A stretch of DNA of 36,831 nt from Bacillus pseudomycoides (GCF_002551005.1 NZ_NVOY01000024.1:1-36831), one strand, 5' to 3'. Numbered from the stretch's first letter, positions 1-10,520 are shown. The notes: generated by a model from the letters alone, not told the origin. A program made the numbers and translations.

Positions 1-41
1 TCGTTCAGTTTTCAAAGAACCCATCCGCTGCTCAAAGCGAC
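1..41 (-). other. Start of rRNA operon leader (16S gene lies beyond the left edge)
   Basis: Read on the minus strand, the last 20 or so bases before the left edge are GTTCTTTGAAAACTGAACGA, the leader sequence typical of Bacillus ribosomal RNA operons upstream of 16S rRNA. It directly follows two well-formed promoters. No 16S sequence is inside the window, so the operon itself is inferred. In B. subtilis an rrn operon also follows lysS. Confidence 0.85.
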
Positions 42-76
42 TTTATCAATATAACATTTTGTTATTTCTCTGTCAA
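41..76 (-). promoter_or_regulatory. rRNA operon promoter P2 (sigma-A)
   Basis: Minus-strand -35 TTGACA (71-76), a 17-base spacer, and -10 TATATT (48-53). The expected start is a G near position 41, about seven bases after the -10. Starting with G fits the GTP-sensing start nucleotide known for Bacillus rrn promoters. The near-consensus boxes indicate a strong promoter. Confidence 0.88.
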
Positions 77-132
77 CAACTTTTTTCATTTCCAAGTTGT
101 TAACCTCGTTGCCGTTCGTGACAACGAATATA

Positions 133-161
133 AATATACCAGTTCATAAATTAAAATGCAA
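133..161 (-). promoter_or_regulatory. rRNA operon promoter P1 (sigma-A)
   Basis: Minus-strand -35 TTGCAT (156-161), a 17-base spacer, and -10 TATATT (133-138), lying 85 bp upstream of the P2 boxes. Tandem P1/P2 promoters with about this spacing are the normal arrangement of Bacillus rrn operons. Confidence 0.75.
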
Positions 162-200
162 TAGCTTTTTTATATTTTTTTCACCTTATAAAATAATATA

Positions 201-231
201 AAAAGAAAAGCTTTGGAGAAAACCCCAAAGC

Positions 232-233
<2 letters not shown>
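201..233 (-). terminator. lysS rho-independent terminator
   Basis: Minus-strand stem AAGCTTTGG / CCAAAGCTT (225-233 and 208-216), an 8-base loop, then a T-rich tail. The first stem arm includes most of the lysS stop codon. It separates lysS from the rRNA promoters. Confidence 0.88.
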
Positions 234-1752
<1,519 letters not shown>

Positions 1753-1766
1753 CTATTAAAATTTAC

Positions 1767-1796
1767 AATATATACAGTATATCATTTTCTATCCAA
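1767..1796 (-). promoter_or_regulatory. Candidate sigma-A promoter of lysS
   Basis: Minus-strand -35 TTGGAT (1791-1796), an 18-base spacer and -10 TATATT (1767-1772), between the dusB terminator and the lysS start. The spacing and boxes are acceptable but not strong. Confidence 0.4.
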
Positions 1797-1797
1797 C

Positions 1798-1830
1798 TAG
1801 AAAAACTGCCAGCAACGGGCTGGCAGTTCT
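1798..1830 (-). terminator. Folate operon/dusB terminator
   Basis: Minus-strand perfect 10-bp stem AACTGCCAGC / GCTGGCAGTT (arms 1819-1828 and 1804-1813), loop CCGTT, then a T run. It ends the long pab-fol-dusB transcription unit. Confidence 0.9.
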
Positions 1831-1896
1831 TATTTCTTAGACGTAATTATAGGTAGTAAAAACAGGAATGTCAAACACTCCTTCTATCACTTACCA

Positions 1897-2895
1897 TTAT
1901 CCAACTTGGATAGATTTTTGCTTCACTTCTACTTCTTCTACAAATGCCGTCAATAAAGAAGCAAGATCCGTACGTGTATTACAACTATTAATTTCATTGC
2001 GTACTCTAGCGTTACCTTGAACACCTTTTAAGTACCACGCCGCATGCTTACGCATTTCTCGAACTGCGATGTCTTCATTTTTCAAATCAATGAGACGATC
2101 TAAATGCAACATACATACGTCAATTTTTTCGCGTACAGATGGCTCCGGCATTAATTCACCAGTCTCTAAATATTTCACTGTACGGTAAATCATCCATGGA
2201 TTACCAAGCGCTGCACGCCCAATCATTACACCATCTACGCCAATTTCATCTAACATGCGCTTAGCATCTTGCGGCGTTTCTACATCACCGTTTCCGATAA
2301 CAGGAATATTGACAGCTTGTTTTACTTGCTTAATAATATCCCAATCCGCTTTACCTTCATACATTTGAACACGAGTACGACCATGAACAGCAACCGCCTG
2401 ACCGCCTGCACGTTCAACTGCCTGAGCATTTTCAATTGCAAAAATGTGATCTTCATCCCAGCCAATACGCATTTTTACCGTCACTGGTTTCTCAACTGCA
2501 TCTACCACCGCCGCTACCATTTCGTACACTTTATTCGGATCAAGCAACCACTTTGCACCTGCATCACATTTTGTGATTTTCGGCACCGGACATCCCATAT
2601 TAATATCGATAATATCCGCTGTTGTATTTTTATCTACATATTTTGCAGCTTCTACAAGCGTTTCTTTTTCCCCACCGAAAATTTGCAGACTTAATGGCTT
2701 TTCTCTCTCATCAATATATAGCATATCTAATGTTTTTTGATTGTTAAATAAAATCGCCTTATCACTTACCATTTCCGCACATACTAATCCTGCACCAAAT
2801 TCTTTTACCGTTAAACGGAATGCAGAGTTACACACTCCCGCCATCGGCGCTAGTACAACCGGATTTTTCATTTCAATGTTTGCAATCTTTAACAC
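1897..2895 (-). CDS. dusB: tRNA-dihydrouridine synthase (DusB family)
   Basis: Flavin-dependent reduction of specific uridines in tRNA to dihydrouridine, using NADPH. The 332-residue protein has the Dus TIM-barrel start (VVLAPMAGVCNSAFR, about 13-27), the active-site NMGCP motif with the probable catalytic Cys102, and the FMN-binding end of the barrel (VIGNGDV, then GVMIGRAALGNPW). It is the equivalent of B. subtilis yacF. The start codon is GTG at 2895, preceded by GGGAGG with a 7-base gap after GGAGG. It is the last gene of the folate operon, 23 bases after yazB, and is followed by a strong terminator. Confidence 0.94.
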   Translation of the reverse strand: MLKIANIEMKNPVVLAPMAGVCNSAFRLTVKEFGAGLVCAEMVSDKAILFNNQKTLDMLYIDEREKPLSLQIFGGEKETLVEAAKYVDKNTTADIIDINMGCPVPKITKCDAGAKWLLDPNKVYEMVAAVVDAVEKPVTVKMRIGWDEDHIFAIENAQAVERAGGQAVAVHGRTRVQMYEGKADWDIIKQVKQAVNIPVIGNGDVETPQDAKRMLDEIGVDGVMIGRAALGNPWMIYRTVKYLETGELMPEPSVREKIDVCMLHLDRLIDLKNEDIAVREMRKHAAWYLKGVQGNARVRNEINSCNTRTDLASLLTAFVEEVEVKQKSIQVG

Positions 2896-2918
2896 TCAAT
2901 TGCCTCCCTTCATTATCC

Positions 2919-3122
2919 CTACTTCGGCATTAATTCTTCTATTGAAACTTTTAACGTCTTTGCAACCTCTGCAACAAAATCACGAGACGGAACTCGATTC
3001 CCTCTCTCAACTTCACCTAAAACTGATACAGATACCCCTAACTCTTTCGCAAATCCTTCTTGTGTATAGCCTTTTAATTTACGAAAAGCGCGAATGCGTC
3101 TTCCCCATTTCTCTGCTTCCAT
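2919..3122 (-). CDS. yazB: Small XRE-family helix-turn-helix protein (YazB-like)
   Basis: A 67-residue single-domain protein made up almost entirely of a Cro/C1-type helix-turn-helix (about residues 8-62: IRAFRKLKGYTQEGFAKELG, then SVSVLGEVERGNRVPS). It is a DNA-binding protein by family; its target is unknown. It overlaps the end of folK by 49 bases in another frame and has its own GGAG site ahead of the ATG. The same overlap and order (folK-yazB-dusB) occur in B. subtilis, which supports it as a real gene. Whether it regulates the folate genes around it cannot be told from the sequence. Confidence 0.88.
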   Translation of the reverse strand: MEAEKWGRRIRAFRKLKGYTQEGFAKELGVSVSVLGEVERGNRVPSRDFVAEVAKTLKVSIEELMPK

Positions 3123-3589
3123 ACCGTTACTCCCTCTCGCCTTTTCATTTCTTCTACTTGTGAACGTGAAATGTTTCGGTTAATTTCTTGATTAACTTCC
3201 ATCAACGGAACGATAACAAAAGCTCTTTCAAACATCCGCGGATGCGGAATAATAAGATTCTTTGCTTCAATATTTTCGTGATTATAGAGCAAAATATCAA
3301 GGTCAATGGTACGCGGTCCCCATTTAAATTCTCTTTTTCTTCCTAGTTCATCCTCTACTTTTTGCGTCACCATCAATAATTCTTGAGGCAATAAATTGGT
3401 AGAAATTTTTATAACTAAGTTTAAAAACTGGTCTTGTTCTGCATATCCAACTGGATCTGTTTCATAAACAGATGATACATCCTCAACCTCAATAGCTGGA
3501 TGTTCCCGCAACAACTCTATCGCTTGTGATAAATACGTATAGCGATCACCCATATTCGAACCCAAAGCAATATAAACTACACTATTCAT
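3074..3589 (-). CDS. folK: 2-amino-4-hydroxy-6-hydroxymethyldihydropteridine pyrophosphokinase
   Basis: Transfers pyrophosphate from ATP to 6-hydroxymethyl-7,8-dihydropterin, the step before condensation with p-aminobenzoate in folate synthesis. The 171-residue protein starts with the HPPK pattern ALGSNMGDR (about 8-16). It carries the family signature RKREFKWGPRTIDLDILLYN (about 84-103), with the acidic metal ligands in DLDI. The ATG overlaps the folB stop codon (ATGA), indicating translational coupling. Its 3' end overlaps yazB by 49 bases. Confidence 0.95.
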   Translation of the reverse strand: MNSVVYIALGSNMGDRYTYLSQAIELLREHPAIEVEDVSSVYETDPVGYAEQDQFLNLVIKISTNLLPQELLMVTQKVEDELGRKREFKWGPRTIDLDILLYNHENIEAKNLIIPHPRMFERAFVIVPLMEVNQEINRNISRSQVEEMKRREGVTVWKQRNGEDAFALFVN

Positions 3590-3948
3590 GAACGCCCTCT
3601 CTCAATCTCCACCGCCACTGCACGGTAATGTCCTGGAATTGGTGGATCTGGTTTAATAACTTTTACAATACAATTCATAATACAATCGTACCGTTCTAAT
3701 ATATCTGCCGCAATATTTTCCGCAATACTTTCCACAAGCTTATACGTTTTCCCTTCTACCACACATCTACATAACTCGTATAACTCTCCATAATTTACGG
3801 AATGCTCTAAGTTATCACTCGTTCCAGCTCGCTTTAAATCTAATTCTACAGTTAAATCCACTTTAAAACGCTGCCCTAATTTATTTTCCTCAGGAAATAC
3901 ACCATGGTAACCGTAGAACTCCATATCATGAACAAAAATTTTATCCAA
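3586..3948 (-). CDS. folB: Dihydroneopterin aldolase
   Basis: Converts 7,8-dihydroneopterin to 6-hydroxymethyl-7,8-dihydropterin and glycolaldehyde. The 120-residue protein has the family N-terminus (EFYGYHGVFPEE, about 11-22), including the conserved YHGV. It also has the catalytic-lysine region near the C-terminus (VIKPDPPIPGHYRAVAVEI). The start codon is TTG at 3946-3948, supported by GGAGG eight bases upstream and by family length; no nearby ATG is in frame. The gene sits 5 bases after folP and overlaps folK by 4. Confidence 0.95.
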   Translation of the reverse strand: MDKIFVHDMEFYGYHGVFPEENKLGQRFKVDLTVELDLKRAGTSDNLEHSVNYGELYELCRCVVEGKTYKLVESIAENIAADILERYDCIMNCIVKVIKPDPPIPGHYRAVAVEIERGRS

Positions 3949-3953
3949 ACCTT

Positions 3954-4760
3954 TTACCTCCTTAACATAGCGTCCATCATCTTCGCCATGCGGGACATCT
4001 CTTTCACATCATGAACGCGTACAATTTCACAGCCTTTTTGAATGCCAAGACAAACCGTTGCACCAGTTCCTTCTAAACGTTCTTCTACAGGCAAATCTAA
4101 CGCATGACCAATAAATGATTTTCGAGAAGTTCCAAGAAGAAGCGGATACCCTAACACTTTCAACTGTTCTAGATTTCGCATTACTTCTAAATTTTGTTCA
4201 AATGTTTTTGCAAACCCTATACCTGGATCTAAAATAATATTCTCATCACGTACACCTGCACGTTTCGCGATTGTAATACTCTCATACAAATCAGCAATCA
4301 TATCCGCCATCAGATTTCGATAATTAGTATTCTCGCGGTTATGCATTAAAATGATCGGTACATTATAATGCGCCGCTACTTTTGCAATTTTTGGTTCTGC
4401 TTTCGCTCCCCAAACATCATTAATAATATGTGCACCAGCTTCAATAGCTTGCTTTGCAACCTCCGCTTTGTACGTATCGATAGATATAGGAACATCTACT
4501 GCCCCTGATACAGCTTGAATGATTGGTACAACACGTTGCACTTCTTCTTCTTCTGAGACTTTAGCAAACCCAGGGCGAGTAGATTCTCCGCCAATATCAA
4601 TAATATGCGCACCGTTCATTACCATCTCTTTTGCATGACGGACAGCTGCTCCTACTTCATTATAATTACCACCATCAGAGAAAGAATCAGGTGTAGCATT
4701 CAAAATCCCCATAATGAACGTCTTTTCATTTAAGTCCAATGTATATTCACCGCACTGCAT
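3954..4760 (-). CDS. folP: Dihydropteroate synthase
   Basis: Condenses p-aminobenzoate with hydroxymethyldihydropterin pyrophosphate to make dihydropteroate; it is the sulfonamide target. Signatures: MGILNATPDSFSDGG near the N-terminus (the usual NVTPDSF has Ala for Val here), DIGGESTRPG, and the C-terminal GTSRKSFIGH loop. I place the start at ATG 4760 (268 residues). The AAAGGAG site lies inside the end of pabC with a 9-base gap to this codon. The ATG three codons earlier (4769) directly abuts the Shine-Dalgarno sequence and could not use it. This start sits one base after the pabC stop. Confidence 0.95.
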   Translation of the reverse strand: MQCGEYTLDLNEKTFIMGILNATPDSFSDGGNYNEVGAAVRHAKEMVMNGAHIIDIGGESTRPGFAKVSEEEEVQRVVPIIQAVSGAVDVPISIDTYKAEVAKQAIEAGAHIINDVWGAKAEPKIAKVAAHYNVPIILMHNRENTNYRNLMADMIADLYESITIAKRAGVRDENIILDPGIGFAKTFEQNLEVMRNLEQLKVLGYPLLLGTSRKSFIGHALDLPVEERLEGTGATVCLGIQKGCEIVRVHDVKEMSRMAKMMDAMLRR

Positions 4761-4761
4761 A

Positions 4762-5634
4762 TTAGACATCTCCTTTTAACAATTCATTTCTGCTCCAAAG
4801 CCTTTCACGATACGTTTCATATACACGCGAAAGCTTAGTTGTAACCAATCCTTCTTTACCTGGGAAATGCGCTTCTCCAATGCACCAAATCGGAACAATT
4901 TCCTGAATGGAATTCGTAACAAACACTTCATCAGCTGTAAGTAACTCTTCTTGTAAGAATAATCCCTCTCTTACCTTGAGCACCAAAGTTTCAGCAGCCG
5001 CTATTATAAAAGCACGAGTAATCCCATTTAAAATTCCGGTTTGTAGTGACGGTGTATACAATATGTCATTTTTCACAAAAAAGAGGTTCGAAACAATCCC
5101 TTCCGCAACATACCCTTCCTTTGTAAGAAAAATTCCTTCTTTCGAAGTTGTATTCCCAATCTCACGTTTCCCCAAAATATTATTTAAATAATGATGTGAC
5201 TTTAAACGAAACTCTCCTTCTGGCGTATTGCGTGTTTGTTTTAAAATGACTCCTTCTTTTTCTATTACCTCACTAGGAGCCGGTAAAGGCTTTATAAAAA
5301 CAATAACAGAAGGCTCCTCATACATATCTGTCTGCAAGCCAATCTCCCCGCTACCTGCCGACACATTAAAACGAACATACGCATTTTGCAAATGATTTCT
5401 TACCATTAACTCTTTTAAAACGCTTTTTACATCTTCTTTCGTCATTTTCCATGCAATATGTAATGACGAAAGAGCGGTTATAAGCCGCTCATAATGATCA
5501 TCTAGCAAGAAAGGGTGCCCATTGTAAATACGGAACGTTTCAAATACACCAAGACCATATAAATACCCATGATCATACGGAGAAATTTTAGCTTCACTCG
5601 CGTCTACAAATGAACCGTTCACATAAATTAACAT
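4762..5634 (-). CDS. pabC: Aminodeoxychorismate lyase
   Basis: A PLP-dependent fold-type IV enzyme that converts 4-amino-4-deoxychorismate to p-aminobenzoate and pyruvate. The 290-residue protein has the class IV aminotransferase layout. Lys145 in [10 protein letters not shown] is the expected PLP-binding lysine. [10 protein letters not shown] and the phosphate-binding GILNGITR region follow. Branched-chain aminotransferases share this fold, but the position between pabA and folP makes the p-aminobenzoate function the best call. It overlaps pabA by 7 bases, and its last codons carry the folP ribosome binding site. Confidence 0.93.
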   Translation of the reverse strand: MLIYVNGSFVDASEAKISPYDHGYLYGLGVFETFRIYNGHPFLLDDHYERLITALSSLHIAWKMTKEDVKSVLKELMVRNHLQNAYVRFNVSAGSGEIGLQTDMYEEPSVIVFIKPLPAPSEVIEKEGVILKQTRNTPEGEFRLKSHHYLNNILGKREIGNTTSKEGIFLTKEGYVAEGIVSNLFFVKNDILYTPSLQTGILNGITRAFIIAAAETLVLKVREGLFLQEELLTADEVFVTNSIQEIVPIWCIGEAHFPGKEGLVTTKLSRVYETYRERLWSRNELLKGDV

Positions 5635-6215
5635 ACAGAAGTACTCCGGCTGTAATGACGGATGAAGTTTTGCAGCAATTCCTTACCATGAGAAGTCATA
5701 ATAGATTCTGGATGGAATTGTACACCTTCAATTGGTAACGTTTTATGACGAAGCGCCATAATTTCTCCTTCCTCTGTCCAAGATGTTACTTCCAAACACT
5801 CTGGTAATGTTTCTTTTTTTACAATTAAAGAATGGTAACGCGTTGCTGTAAACGGATTTGGAATATCAGCAAAGATTGTTTTCTCATCATGATGCATTAA
5901 GGACGTTTTCCCGTGCATTAAACGCTCCGCACGAACAACATCCCCTCCAAACACTTGCGCGATCGATTGATGTCCTAAACAAACACCAAAAATCGGAATT
6001 TTCCCTGCAAAATGCCGAATCACATCCATACTGATCCCCGCTTCATTCGGACTACACGGCCCAGGGGAAATCATTAAGAAATCAGGCTGCATGTTTTCAA
6101 TATCTTCAATTGTAATTTCATCGTTACGTTTGACGATAAGTTCTTGCCTTAACTCTCCAAGAAATTGCACTAAATTAAACGTAAAGGAATCATAATTATC
6201 AATCATTAATATCAT
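5628..6215 (-). CDS. pabA: Aminodeoxychorismate synthase, glutamine amidotransferase subunit
   Basis: Releases ammonia from glutamine and passes it to PabB to make aminodeoxychorismate. It is a class I glutamine amidotransferase of 195 residues. The catalytic triad is visible: Cys79 in FGVCLGHQ, and His168/Glu170 in VQFHPES. The oxyanion-loop motif SPGPCSP is at about 50-56. I choose ATG 6215, with AGGTGA five bases upstream; the GTG at 6224 lies within that Shine-Dalgarno region. In B. subtilis the equivalent protein also serves anthranilate synthase; whether it does so here depends on whether a separate trpG exists elsewhere. Confidence 0.95.
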   Translation of the reverse strand: MILMIDNYDSFTFNLVQFLGELRQELIVKRNDEITIEDIENMQPDFLMISPGPCSPNEAGISMDVIRHFAGKIPIFGVCLGHQSIAQVFGGDVVRAERLMHGKTSLMHHDEKTIFADIPNPFTATRYHSLIVKKETLPECLEVTSWTEEGEIMALRHKTLPIEGVQFHPESIMTSHGKELLQNFIRHYSRSTSVC

Positions 6216-6220
6216 TTCTC

Positions 6221-7618
6221 TCACCTAACCGTTTCTTCGCTACTTTCTTTCGCACGCCATAATGCTATTGCTTTCTTTAACGACTCTTTATACTCATCTT
6301 CCGGATTAGAATCAATAACAATTCCCGCTCCTGCCTGTACATACGCTTGTCCATCTTTCGCAAGTAACGTACGAATGACAATATTTAATTCCATATCCCC
6401 TGAATAGCCAATCCAACCAATTGAACCTGTATAAATACCACGGCGAACTGGTTCTAGCTCTTCAATAATTTCCATCGTTCGAATTTTCGGCGCTCCGGTA
6501 ATTGTCCCACCCGGAAATACGGCCTTCACACCATCAAAAGCATCTTTCCCTTGCTGTAATTCCCCGCGTACATTTGAAACAATGTGCATAACGTGGGAAT
6601 ATTTTTCAATTACCATAAATTCATCCACTTCTACTGTTCCATACTCACAAACACGCCCTAAATCATTTCTTTCTAAATCAACAAGCATAACGTGTTCTGC
6701 ACGCTCTTTTTCATTTTCAATTAACTCTTTCGCAAGCTTTTGATCTTCTTGTTCATCTTTCCCGCGAGAGCGTGTACCTGCAATCGGGCGGGTACTTACT
6801 TCATTACCCTGCTTTTTAATTAATAACTCTGGTGAAGCACTTACAATTTGAAAATCTCCAAGTTCTAAATAACCCATGTACGGAGAAGGATTAATTTCAC
6901 GAAGCGTTGTATAAATTTCTAGCGGATGCGTTTGCAATGTTTTTTCTTGTCTTGTAGACAAGTTCACTTGAAATACATCTCCTGCGCTAATATAACCCTG
7001 AATTCGCCCAACAGCCTCAACAAACCCTGTTTCTGTAAAGGAGACTGCTTCTTTATTTATTTCAGGCGGAATAAACTTCATTGTCACTTCCGGCACATCT
7101 TGTAACCAAAGTTCTTTTAATTCATTTAAGTGCCGCTTTGCTTGCTTCTCATCATTTGTATAATGAGTAATAATCCATAACATTCGTTCTTTCTGATCAT
7201 AAACAAATACATCATCAAACAATAAGAAAAATATATCTGGTACATTTACATCATCTTCTGCAAGAGAAGGTATTTTCTCAATATAGCGGATACAATCATA
7301 ACTGAAATAACCAATTGCGCCACCTTGAAACGGCGGATATGCATCATTATGTTCTGTTTTCCATTGTTCCATATACTGTTGCATTAGGTGCAATGGATTC
7401 CCCTTTTCTATTGTTCCCTCTCCATTTTCCCATATATGTAGTGTTTCATCTTTCCCACGAACAATCGCTACAGGATCAAGTCCAACAATACTATAACGTC
7501 CCCCGCGGCCACTTTCTAAAATGATATGATGAGGTTTATTTTGCGAAAGGAACTTATACTGTTTAAAAAAGTCTAACTGATACGGAACTGAAATAGCTAA
7601 AGATTTTCGTCGCTGCAT
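6221..7618 (-). CDS. pabB: Aminodeoxychorismate synthase component I
   Basis: The chorismate-binding subunit that, with PabA, forms 4-amino-4-deoxychorismate for folate synthesis. The 465-residue protein has an N-terminal anthranilate synthase I-like region and a C-terminal chorismate-binding domain. Motifs include [35 protein letters not shown] and the end pattern [14 protein letters not shown]. TrpE is the paralogue it could be confused with, but the adjacent pabA-pabC-folP supports PabB. It is the first gene of the folate operon. The ATG is preceded by GAGGTG. The stop overlaps the pabA ribosome binding region. Confidence 0.94.
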   Translation of the reverse strand: MQRRKSLAISVPYQLDFFKQYKFLSQNKPHHIILESGRGGRYSIVGLDPVAIVRGKDETLHIWENGEGTIEKGNPLHLMQQYMEQWKTEHNDAYPPFQGGAIGYFSYDCIRYIEKIPSLAEDDVNVPDIFFLLFDDVFVYDQKERMLWIITHYTNDEKQAKRHLNELKELWLQDVPEVTMKFIPPEINKEAVSFTETGFVEAVGRIQGYISAGDVFQVNLSTRQEKTLQTHPLEIYTTLREINPSPYMGYLELGDFQIVSASPELLIKKQGNEVSTRPIAGTRSRGKDEQEDQKLAKELIENEKERAEHVMLVDLERNDLGRVCEYGTVEVDEFMVIEKYSHVMHIVSNVRGELQQGKDAFDGVKAVFPGGTITGAPKIRTMEIIEELEPVRRGIYTGSIGWIGYSGDMELNIVIRTLLAKDGQAYVQAGAGIVIDSNPEDEYKESLKKAIALWRAKESSEETVR

Positions 7619-7667
7619 ATAAACACCTCGTCTTATTTTATCCTGTTCTAACGATCGGTTAAAAACA

Positions 7668-7700
7668 TTGAACCATCCGCAGAAACCCGATTTGGTTCAA
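7668..7700. repeat. Inverted repeat in the pabB leader
   Basis: Perfect 8-bp arms TTGAACCA (7668-7675) and TGGTTCAA (7693-7700) around a 17-base loop, about 50 bases upstream of pabB. It could be an RNA hairpin or an operator in the folate operon leader. The right arm also belongs to a 13-mer (TTGGTTCAACTAA, 7692-7704) shared exactly with the repeat next to spoIIE, so it may instead be the remains of a repeat. I could not identify a convincing pabB promoter in this gap. Confidence 0.5.
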
Positions 7701-7756
7701 CTAACACTTATTTTACATGAAGTTTTCTAGTCGTTCACTCTTTTCCTATTTTCAAA

Positions 7757-7796
7757 CGAAAAAAGAAAAAGCATCCCTTTTTTGAGGAATGCTTTC
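7757..7796 (-). terminator. cysK terminator
   Basis: Minus-strand stem AAAGCATTCC / GGGATGCTTT (with one or two G-U pairs), an A-rich loop and a long T run, starting 14 bases after the cysK stop. It isolates cysK from the folate operon. Confidence 0.85.
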
Positions 7797-7809
7797 CATA
7801 TATTAAAAC

Positions 7810-8733
7810 TTATGATTCAAACTGATAAAGTGGTGTACTTAAATAACGCTCACCATTACTCGGAATGATGACAAGTACTTTCTTGCCTTTTCCAAGTTTT
7901 TTTGCAACTTCTGTCGCCGCATAAATAGCTGCTCCAGATGAAATACCAACTAAAATTCCTTCTTCGCGCGCTACTTTTCTTGCATATTCAAATGCTTGTT
8001 CTGCTTTTACTTGAATAACTTCATCATATACATCTGTATCTAACGTTCCTGGAACAAATCCAGCACCGATACCTTGAATTTTATGAGGACCCGGTTTTCC
8101 GCCTGATAATACCGGAGAATCAGAAGGCTCTACGGCATAAATTTTGATATCTTTATACGTCTCTTTTAATACTTCACCAGCACCCGTAATTGTTCCACCT
8201 GTACCAACACCTGAAACGAATGCATCTAATTGTTCACCCATCTGCTCAACAATTTCCGGACCTGTAGTTAAACGATGAATTTCTGGATTTGCGTCATTTT
8301 GGAACTGTTGAGGCATAAAGTATCCATGTTCTTTCGATAACTCCGTTGCCTTACGAATTGCCCCGCCCATTCCTTCTGATCCTGGCGTTAACACTAATTC
8401 CGCTCCATAAGCACGCAATAAATTGCGACGTTCAACACTCATCGTTTCCGGCATAACTAAAATCGCATTATACCCTTTTGCCGCCGCTACCATCGCTAAA
8501 CCAATTCCTGTGTTTCCACTTGTCGGCTCAATAATCGTATCGCCTTCTTTTAATAACCCATGTTTCTCAGCAACTTCAATCATCGCTAAAGCAATACGAT
8601 CTTTTACGCTACTCCCAGGATTCATGAACTCTAATTTCAAATAAATATCTGCACTATCCTCTTCTGCAATGCGGTTTAACTTAACAATCGGCGTCTTTCC
8701 GATTAATTCTGAAATAGATTGTGCCACTCGCAT
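7810..8733 (-). CDS. cysK: Cysteine synthase A (O-acetylserine sulfhydrylase)
   Basis: A PLP enzyme that makes cysteine from O-acetylserine and sulfide. The 307-residue protein has the PLP lysine at Lys44 (NPGSSVKDR), the substrate-binding TSGNTG loop (71-76) and the PLP phosphate loop GTGGT (177-181). The start is ATG 8733, with AGGAG eight bases upstream; an in-frame GTG at 8751 lies before the Shine-Dalgarno sequence and is not used. It is a single-gene unit between two terminators. In Bacillus this gene is usually repressed by CymR with its partner CysK; I did not find an operator I would defend here. Confidence 0.96.
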   Translation of the reverse strand: MRVAQSISELIGKTPIVKLNRIAEEDSADIYLKLEFMNPGSSVKDRIALAMIEVAEKHGLLKEGDTIIEPTSGNTGIGLAMVAAAKGYNAILVMPETMSVERRNLLRAYGAELVLTPGSEGMGGAIRKATELSKEHGYFMPQQFQNDANPEIHRLTTGPEIVEQMGEQLDAFVSGVGTGGTITGAGEVLKETYKDIKIYAVEPSDSPVLSGGKPGPHKIQGIGAGFVPGTLDTDVYDEVIQVKAEQAFEYARKVAREEGILVGISSGAAIYAATEVAKKLGKGKKVLVIIPSNGERYLSTPLYQFES

Positions 8734-8777
8734 CTCCGTCACTCCTAACACCGAGTATTTTCATTGGATTTATGTAC

Positions 8778-8806
8778 ATTTTGTCAAAAAGAAGGTTATT
8801 TGTCAA
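8778..8806 (-). promoter_or_regulatory. Candidate cysK promoter overlapping the hslO terminator
   Basis: Minus-strand -35 TTGACA (8801-8806), a 17-base spacer and a -10 CAAAAT (8778-8783, four of six matches). A second TTGACA lies at 8782-8787, without a good -10 at normal spacing. The first -35 sits inside the 3' arm of the hslO terminator hairpin, so which pair is used is uncertain. Confidence 0.4.
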
Positions 8807-8845
8807 TCTATTTGGATGATTTTAAATAGACAAATAACCTTTTTC
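8785..8845 (-). terminator. Terminator of the coaX-hslO unit
   Basis: Long minus-strand hairpin. The outer arms are AAGGTTATTTGT / ACAAATAACCTT (8830-8841 and 8792-8803), with an inner stem CTATTT / AAATAG and a small bulge. It is followed by TTCTTTTTG. It starts 4-5 bases after the hslO stop. Confidence 0.8.
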
Positions 8846-8849
8846 TTAC

Positions 8850-9731
8850 TTACAAACTTTCTATTAATTTTGTTATATCTTCTTTAGAAAAGTTATATCG
8901 TTCATTACAAAAATGACAATGCACTTCCGTCTCTTCTTCTTCATCACGCACTTGCGTTAATTCTGTTTTACCTAAACTTATTAATACGCTTTCAATACGC
9001 TCACGAGAACATGTACAGTTAAATTGTACATCCATTGTTTCTAAAATTTTCACATTGTCTTTCCCTAACAACTCATACAGCAACTCTTCAGGAGTTAGAC
9101 CTTGTTCAATAAGTTTAGAAACAGGTGGGATTTTTTGCAAACGCTCTTCAAGGGCTGCAATTGTCTCTTCCTGTGCATCCGGCATAATTTGCAAAATAAA
9201 GCCGCCCGCAGCTGAAATACTATCGTCACCATTCACAAGAACTCCAACACCAACAGAAGAAGGCGTTTGCTCAGAAACAGCAAAATAATACGTGAAATCT
9301 TCTCCTAACTCACCAGACACAAGTGGAACTTGACCAATAAATGGCTCACGCATACCGATATCTTTAATAATTGTTAAGAACCCTTCTGTTCCTACAGCCT
9401 GATATACACGTAGCTTTCCTTGTTCTGTTGCTTCAAAATCAACATGCGGATTTGTTACATAACCACGTACATCCCCATTTGCATGTGCATCTATTAAAAT
9501 TGGACCGAGAGGACCGTTTCCTTCAACTTTAATTGTAAGCTTCTGATCACCCTTTAACATTGCACTCATCATTGTACCTGCTGTTAAAGAACGACCAAGT
9601 GCTGCAGAAGCAGTTCTCCATGTATCATGACGTCTTTGTGCTTCACTCACTGTATTTGTTGTGTGAACACTATAGGCACGCACTTCTCCATTAAACGCTA
9701 GCGCTTTTACCAAATAATCTTTCATTTTCAT
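8850..9731 (-). CDS. hslO: Hsp33 redox-regulated chaperone
   Basis: A holdase chaperone activated by oxidative stress. The 293-residue protein has the Hsp33 N-terminal domain (GEVRAYSV, then the substrate-binding core) and the C-terminal zinc redox switch with four cysteines: Cys239 and Cys241 (CTC) and Cys272 and Cys275 (CHFC). The start is ambiguous. ATG 9731 directly follows the coaX stop, with AGGTGA only four bases away. ATG 9725, two codons later, would have a 10-base gap and gives the 291-residue length I recall for B. anthracis. It is cotranscribed with coaX. Confidence 0.95.
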   Translation of the reverse strand: MKMKDYLVKALAFNGEVRAYSVHTTNTVSEAQRRHDTWRTASAALGRSLTAGTMMSAMLKGDQKLTIKVEGNGPLGPILIDAHANGDVRGYVTNPHVDFEATEQGKLRVYQAVGTEGFLTIIKDIGMREPFIGQVPLVSGELGEDFTYYFAVSEQTPSSVGVGVLVNGDDSISAAGGFILQIMPDAQEETIAALEERLQKIPPVSKLIEQGLTPEELLYELLGKDNVKILETMDVQFNCTCSRERIESVLISLGKTELTQVRDEEEETEVHCHFCNERYNFSKEDITKLIESL

Positions 9732-10520
9732 TTATTCACCTTTCTCTTGTTGTAAATTCGCATTACGCTCATATAACATATATAAACCTTTAAGCGTTAA
9801 AAACGGATCGACAATATCAATAACGTTCGATTCCTCTGCAATTAATTTTGCTAACCCACCTGTTGCAATAACAGTCGGTTCTTGTTTAGCTTCCTCTTTC
9901 ATTCGCTTTACAATACCTTCTACTTGTCCAACATAACCATATAAAATACCCGCCTGCATTGCACTTACTGTATTCTTTCCAATGACACTACTTGGTCTTG
10001 TAATTTCAATACGAGGAAGCTTTGCCGCTCTACTGTATAATGCTTCTGCTGAAATCATAATGCCAGGTGTAATTACCCCGCCCATATAATGCTTATTCTC
10101 GTTAATATAACAATATGTAGTTGCTGTTCCAAAGTCGACAATAATAAGAGGACTTCCGTATAACTGAATACCAGCTACCGCATTTACAATACGATCGGCC
10201 CCCACTTCACGTGGATTCTCATACTTAATATTTAAGCCCGTTTTAATTCCAGGTCCAACTACAAGAGGCTTAATTTTAAAATACTTCTCACACATACGCT
10301 CTAAAGCAAACATAATAGGTGGTACAACAGAAGAAATAATAATTCCTTTTATATCATGAAAACTAATTCCTTCGTGTTCAAGTAATTGTTTCACAAGCAT
10401 TCCGTATTCATCTTCCGTTTTATGACGATCTGTTTCCATACGCCAATGCTGAAGAAGTTTACCATTTTCAAACACACCAAGTACCGCATTTGTATTCCCT
10501 ACATCCAATACAAAAATCAT
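9732..10520 (-). CDS. coaX: Type III pantothenate kinase
   Basis: Phosphorylates pantothenate, the first step of coenzyme A synthesis. The 262-residue protein has the type III (CoaX) motifs: [10 protein letters not shown] (6-15), GADR (107-110) and DFGTAT (129-134). The last two belong to the acetate/sugar kinase-type fold. The start at ATG 10520 is preceded by AGTGGTGAG. A longer open frame reaching 10568 has no ribosome site and extends beyond the family N-terminus. It is followed with no gap by hslO. Confidence 0.96.
   Translation of the reverse strand: MIFVLDVGNTNAVLGVFENGKLLQHWRMETDRHKTEDEYGMLVKQLLEHEGISFHDIKGIIISSVVPPIMFALERMCEKYFKIKPLVVGPGIKTGLNIKYENPREVGADRIVNAVAGIQLYGSPLIIVDFGTATTYCYINENKHYMGGVITPGIMISAEALYSRAAKLPRIEITRPSSVIGKNTVSAMQAGILYGYVGQVEGIVKRMKEEAKQEPTVIATGGLAKLIAEESNVIDIVDPFLTLKGLYMLYERNANLQQEKGE

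Noticed and set aside
2269-2694. Plus-strand open frames opposite dusB, ftsH, spoIIE, mfd and others
   Set aside because: They are antisense shadows of well-supported genes, with low-complexity Ser/Thr/Ile/Phe-rich translations, and no ribosome sites or family motifs.
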